From: G963667675 sp964291545
GTDB lineage: Bacteria; Chloroflexota; Dehalococcoidia; Lucifugimonadales; UBA3495
DNA length: 64,000 nucleotides
Assembly (NCBI GenBank): GCA_964291545.2
Contig: OZ219861.1
Span: 868,001-932,000, forward strand
Direction: 5' to 3'
Part shown: positions 60,962 through 64,000 of the stretch, piece by piece
Layout of the letters: each line of letters starts with the position of its first letter
Numbering within the stretch: position 1 is the stretch's first letter
Made by a program: the position numbers and the translations under genes
Notes under the pieces: model-generated
Seen by the model: the letters and a program-made list of their open reading frames with translations, nothing else
What the model was told of the DNA's origin: nothing
The model's database searches: none

Positions 60962-62320
60962 CTAGTCCGAGGACGCCTCCACTGGGTAGGCCGGCAGGTC
61001 GTGCTCCGACAGGTCCATCCCCGCCAGTTCTTCCTCGGGGGTCGCCCGCACGCCCATCGTCGTCTTCAGGACCAGGAACATGGCAAACCCTGTCACCAGG
61101 CCCCAGGCCAAGACCACGCCCATGCTGATTAGCTGGGACACGATCTGCAGGCCTTCTCCTGCCACCAGGCCCTCGACCCCGTTGTTGCCGCTGGCGAATA
61201 TTCCCACTGCCAGCAGGCCCCAGAGTCCGGCCGTCCCGTGCACCGAAACCGCGCTTATCGGGTCATCGATCTTCAGGACTCGGTCGATGACCACGACCGA
61301 ACCCATCATTATCGGCGCCGCCACCGCTCCGATTACCACCGCAGACCAGGGCTCCACGTAGGCCGCCCCCGCGGTGATTCCCACCAGTCCGGCCAGTGCG
61401 CCGTTGCAGGCCATCAGCGTATCCGCCTTGCCCGTGCGCATCATTTGGATGTACAGGGCCACTACCGAGCCGGTGGCGCCGGCCAGCAGCGTGTTCACCG
61501 CGTTCAGTCCTATCGAATCGCTTCCTCCGATGTTGAACCCGAACCATCCGAAGAACAGGATGAACGTGCCTATGATTACGTACGTGGTGTTGTGGCCCGA
61601 TATGACGTTGGACGAGCCGTCGGCGTTGTACTTGCCGATGCGAGGCCCGACAACTGCCGCTCCCGCCAGGGCTATGAAGCCGCCCACCGCGTGAACCACG
61701 CCGGAACCTGCGTAGTCCGCCGCTCCGGGCAGGTCGATCTTGTCCAGGGCGCCCAGCCATCCGCCGTCTCCCCAGACCCAGTGGCCGTACAGAGGATAGA
61801 TGATGGCTCCTATCATGAAGCTGTAGGCGAGATACGCCTGCGTCTTGGTCCGCTCCGCAACTGCTCCCGCCACTATCGTCGCAGCGGTACCCGCGAACAC
61901 CATCTGGAATATCCAGTCTACGTAGACCTGCCAATCGTCGGCGCCGTCCGCCAGGAAGAAGTTGCTGGTTCCCAGGACACCCGCGGCAGAGGTGCCCATC
62001 ATGATGGCGAAACCAAAGGCCCAGAAGGACAACGACGCTATGGCGAAGTCCATGAAGCTCTTGGTCATGTAATTGGTCGTGTTCTTGGACCGTATCAGCC
62101 CAGCTCCGAGAAACGCAAAGCCCGCCTGCATGAAAAACACCAGGAAGGCGGCAACCATAGTGGTCAGATTGCCGATGTCCGTGGTGTTCCTCTCCACGGT
62201 GACCTCGTCCGTGGCAAAGGCCACGTTGTAGCCCGCTAGCACCCCCGCCGCCAGCAAGCCGGCTATCACGAAGGGCAACACCCTCCGCAAGTTGATTGAC
62301 GGCAACACCCCTTGCAACAT
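60962..62320 (-). CDS. amt: Ammonium transporter
   Basis: A 452-residue Amt/MEP/Rh channel with an N-terminal signal-like helix and eleven core TM segments. Seen: MVAAFLVFFMQAGFAFLGAG, DWIFQMVFAGTAATIVAGAV, the signature-like DYAGSGVVHAVGGFIALAGA with the pore His, FGWFGFNIGG and the second pore His in VHGTAGLWGLLAVGIF. It conducts ammonium for assimilation. No glnK-type P-II gene is adjacent; the P-II-like gene at 15.4 kb belongs to another transporter. The promoter region carries phased NNNAC repeats. Confidence 0.95.
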   Translation of the reverse strand: MLQGVLPSINLRRVLPFVIAGLLAAGVLAGYNVAFATDEVTVERNTTDIGNLTTMVAAFLVFFMQAGFAFLGAGLIRSKNTTNYMTKSFMDFAIASLSFWAFGFAIMMGTSAAGVLGTSNFFLADGADDWQVYVDWIFQMVFAGTAATIVAGAVAERTKTQAYLAYSFMIGAIIYPLYGHWVWGDGGWLGALDKIDLPGAADYAGSGVVHAVGGFIALAGAAVVGPRIGKYNADGSSNVISGHNTTYVIIGTFILFFGWFGFNIGGSDSIGLNAVNTLLAGATGSVVALYIQMMRTGKADTLMACNGALAGLVGITAGAAYVEPWSAVVIGAVAAPIMMGSVVVIDRVLKIDDPISAVSVHGTAGLWGLLAVGIFASGNNGVEGLVAGEGLQIVSQLISMGVVLAWGLVTGFAMFLVLKTTMGVRATPEEELAGMDLSEHDLPAYPVEASSD

Positions 62321-62383
62321 GAAGCACCCCCAATAGATTTCGGGTTATCCGGCGTTAGTCTAAAAATCGCTTATTAAATCAAT

Positions 62384-62410
62384 GTTGCCAGCTTGTAAAC
62401 GTTTTGTTAC
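62384..62410. promoter_or_regulatory. Three 11-bp-phased NNNAC repeats upstream of amt
   Basis: Minus strand GTAAC-n6-TTTAC-n6-GCAAC. The middle TTTACA may be the -35 with TAATAA (plus 62371-62376) as -10 after 17 bases. The spacing is that of GlnR-type a/b boxes. The site also lies just upstream of the ino1 promoter on the other strand. Confidence 0.45.
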
Positions 62411-62420
62411 CCTGCCCCCA

Positions 62421-62449
62421 TTGACTGCTAACAAAAAAACCGTTATCAT
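62421..62449 (+). promoter_or_regulatory. ino1 promoter giving a leaderless mRNA
   Basis: TTGACT (62421-62426), 17-base spacer, TATCAT (62444-62449; 5 of 6 matches). The ATG follows 8 bases after the -10, so the transcript should start 1-2 bases before the codon. Confidence 0.7.
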
Positions 62450-62457
62450 CCACCGCC

Positions 62458-63966
62458 ATGAGCAACGCAAAACAGATAATCGAACGTTTCGGTGGTCAGT
62501 CCGCACTGGCGGCCCTTCTCGGCAAGCGTCAGAGCACGGTGCAGCATTGGGCCAGGACGGGCAGGATCCCGTCCCAATGGCATGAGCGGCTCCTCGAGCT
62601 CGCCCGCCGCCATGGCGTCAGCTTGGAACCCAAGGACTTCGTCGCATCTGGCGCTCCCGGCATCAGCCCCGCCGGCGGCAAGCTGGGCGTCCTGCTAGTC
62701 GGCCTGGGAGCCGTGTCCTCCACCTTCATTGCCGGTGTCGAGCACGTCCGCCGCGGAACGGGTATGCCCGTCGGCTCCGTCTCCCAACTGGGTGCCATTC
62801 GCCTCGGCAAGCGCACCGACGGGCGGTCGCCCCTCATACGCGACTTCGTCCCCTTGGCCGACCTTGACCAGTTGGTGTTCGGAGCCTGGGACCCCATTCC
62901 CGACAACGCCTACGCCGCCGCCGTTAAGGCCGGCGTCCTGGACCGCCACGACCAGGTCGAACCCATCGCCGACTTCCTCAAGTCAGTCCAACCCATGCCC
63001 GCCGTCTTCGACAACGACTACGTGCGCCGCATCAACGGGACCAACCTCAACGCCGCCGGTTCCAAGCCCGCCTCCGTTGAAGCCATCCGCAACGACATCC
63101 GGCGTTTCAAAGAGGACAACGGCTGCGACCGCCTGGTCATGGTCTGGTGCGCCTCCACCGAAAAATTCATTACCGAGACCGATGTTCACCAGGACATTGA
63201 AAATTTCGTTGGCGGCCTCCACGACGAGAACGAAAGCATCGCCCCCTCCATGCTCTACGCCTACGCCGCCCTCATGGAGGGAGTCCCCTTCGTCAACGGC
63301 GCCCCAAACCTGACCGTCGACGTACCGGCCATGGAAAAGCTGGCCCGGGACCAGGGCGTTCCCGTATGCGGCAAGGACTTCAAGACCGGCCAGACCCTCG
63401 TCAAGACCGTCCTCGGCCCCATGCTGAAGGCCAGGATGCTGGGCCTCAACGGCTGGTTCTCCACCAACATCCTGGGTAACCGCGACGGCGAAGTCCTCGA
63501 CGAGCCCGAAAACTTCAGGACTAAGGAAGAGTCCAAGCTGGGCGTACTGGAATACATCCTCCAGCCCGACGTGTACCCCGAGCTATACTCCGACGCCTAC
63601 CACAAGGTCAGAATCAACTACTACCCGCCCAGGGGCGACAATAAAGAGGGATGGGACAACATCGACCTCTTTGGCTGGCTTGGCCGCCGCATGCAGATCA
63701 AGGTCGACTTCCTGTGCTCCGATTCAGTCCTGGCCGCGCCCCTGGTCCTTGACCTCGTCCTGTTCATGGACCTGGCCCAGCGCGCCGGCTTGGCGGGCAT
63801 CCAGGAATGGCTGTCCTTCTACTTCAAAAGCCCCCATCACGCCCGGTCCGTCTATCCCGAGCACGATCTGTTCATCCAGCAGACCAAGCTCAAGAACACC
63901 CTCAGGTGGCTGATGGGCGAGGAACAGATAACCCACCTGGGCATGGAATACTACCGCAGCGACTAG
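62458..63966 (+). CDS. ino1: Myo-inositol-1-phosphate synthase with N-terminal HTH-like domain
   Basis: A 502-residue protein. Residues 1-60 resemble a YdaS/Cro-like helix-turn-helix (IIERFGGQSALAALLGKRQS, TVQHWARTGRIPSQWHERLL). Residues about 75-500 are Ino1-type: GVLLVGLGAVSSTFIAGVEH (NAD site), VFGAWDPIPDNAY, FVNGAPNLTVDVPA, CGKDFKTGQTLVKTVLGPML with catalytic lysines, GWFSTNILGNRDGEVL and KVRINYYPPRGD. It converts glucose-6-phosphate to myo-inositol-1-phosphate for phosphatidylinositol or other inositol compounds. The HTH fusion suggests autoregulation or is a structural add-on. Complete; the last 34 bases of the window hold no further feature. Confidence 0.92.
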   Translation: MSNAKQIIERFGGQSALAALLGKRQSTVQHWARTGRIPSQWHERLLELARRHGVSLEPKDFVASGAPGISPAGGKLGVLLVGLGAVSSTFIAGVEHVRRGTGMPVGSVSQLGAIRLGKRTDGRSPLIRDFVPLADLDQLVFGAWDPIPDNAYAAAVKAGVLDRHDQVEPIADFLKSVQPMPAVFDNDYVRRINGTNLNAAGSKPASVEAIRNDIRRFKEDNGCDRLVMVWCASTEKFITETDVHQDIENFVGGLHDENESIAPSMLYAYAALMEGVPFVNGAPNLTVDVPAMEKLARDQGVPVCGKDFKTGQTLVKTVLGPMLKARMLGLNGWFSTNILGNRDGEVLDEPENFRTKEESKLGVLEYILQPDVYPELYSDAYHKVRINYYPPRGDNKEGWDNIDLFGWLGRRMQIKVDFLCSDSVLAAPLVLDLVLFMDLAQRAGLAGIQEWLSFYFKSPHHARSVYPEHDLFIQQTKLKNTLRWLMGEEQITHLGMEYYRSD

Positions 63967-64000
63967 GTCCCGGCGTCCGCTCCCGGCCTTCTGGCGCCCT

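Noticed and set aside
1..64000. tRNA, rRNA, riboswitches, phage or integrase genes
   Set aside because: Looked for by eye on both strands and not found; I cannot exclude a short RNA gene without a covariance-model search.

Overview
ORGANISM. The window is a high-GC bacterial chromosome segment with about 65 densely packed genes. The mix fits Chloroflexota, most likely a marine or groundwater Dehalococcoidia/SAR202-type lineage: Ni-superoxide dismutase, an AhbA-AhbB siroheme decarboxylase fusion, DUF1538/P-II, an LprG-type lipoprotein with an MFS partner, lipoproteins with a canonical lipobox, and dispersed palindromes of the type GTCATTCC...GGAAT. This assignment is an inference; no rRNA or other phylogenetic marker is present. 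I saw no tRNA, rRNA, CRISPR array or phage. LAYOUT. 1-4.5 kb: truncated prs, a COG3964-type amidohydrolase, a retropepsin-like protease, an HTH-NYN nuclease with its own operator, an IMPase and a small monooxygenase-fold protein. 4.6-9.2 kb: nhaA, then thrC, a NIL-domain protein and a CysO-like sulfur carrier, meeting tgt head-on. 9.2-12.3 kb: aroK-aroB, purQ, yqeY. 12.4-15.8 kb: two lipoproteins, then two DUF1538 membrane proteins with a P-II-like protein. 16.3-17.5 kb: a MerR/DUF433-DUF5615 toxin-antitoxin-like pair. 18-20.7 kb: MOSC, MmgE/PrpD and CoxG-like proteins. 20.7-31.1 kb: two complete amino-acid ABC transporters, livJHMGF and aapJQMP, both with unusually enlarged permeases. 31.3-33.5 kb: an LprG/P55-like operon. 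33.8-38.8 kb: a GH15 glucoamylase/trehalase-like enzyme, an SDR, a membrane molybdopterin oxidoreductase and sodN. 38.9-46.2 kb: a tetrapyrrole operon (regulator, ahbAB, precorrin-2 dehydrogenase, hemC, cobA-hemD, hemB, hemL). 46.5-54.7 kb: pcm, a TA remnant, an MscS channel, speD-speE, a three-domain DapA-MfnB-TusA fusion and acs. 54.7-56.1 kb: a gene-free block of nested repeats. 56.1-64 kb: a candidate selenocysteine peroxiredoxin, an SDR, a large LRR/FN3 lipoprotein, amt and an HTH-fused myo-inositol-1-phosphate synthase. HIGHLIGHTS. (1) At 56574-57029 a peroxiredoxin reading frame is interrupted by a single in-frame TGA exactly where the peroxidatic cysteine belongs. A perfect hairpin with a GGU-containing apex starts 10 nt downstream, as expected for a bacterial SECIS, so this looks like an overlooked selenoprotein. 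(2) A 682-residue protein joins a DHDPS-type lyase, an MfnB-type 4-HFC-P synthase and a TusA-like domain. (3) Three transport-related promoters (livJ, amt and a 27-residue membrane peptide) share 11-bp-phased NNNAC boxes resembling GlnR/OmpR-family sites. (4) Several good sigma70-type promoters sit so close to the start codon that the mRNAs should be leaderless.
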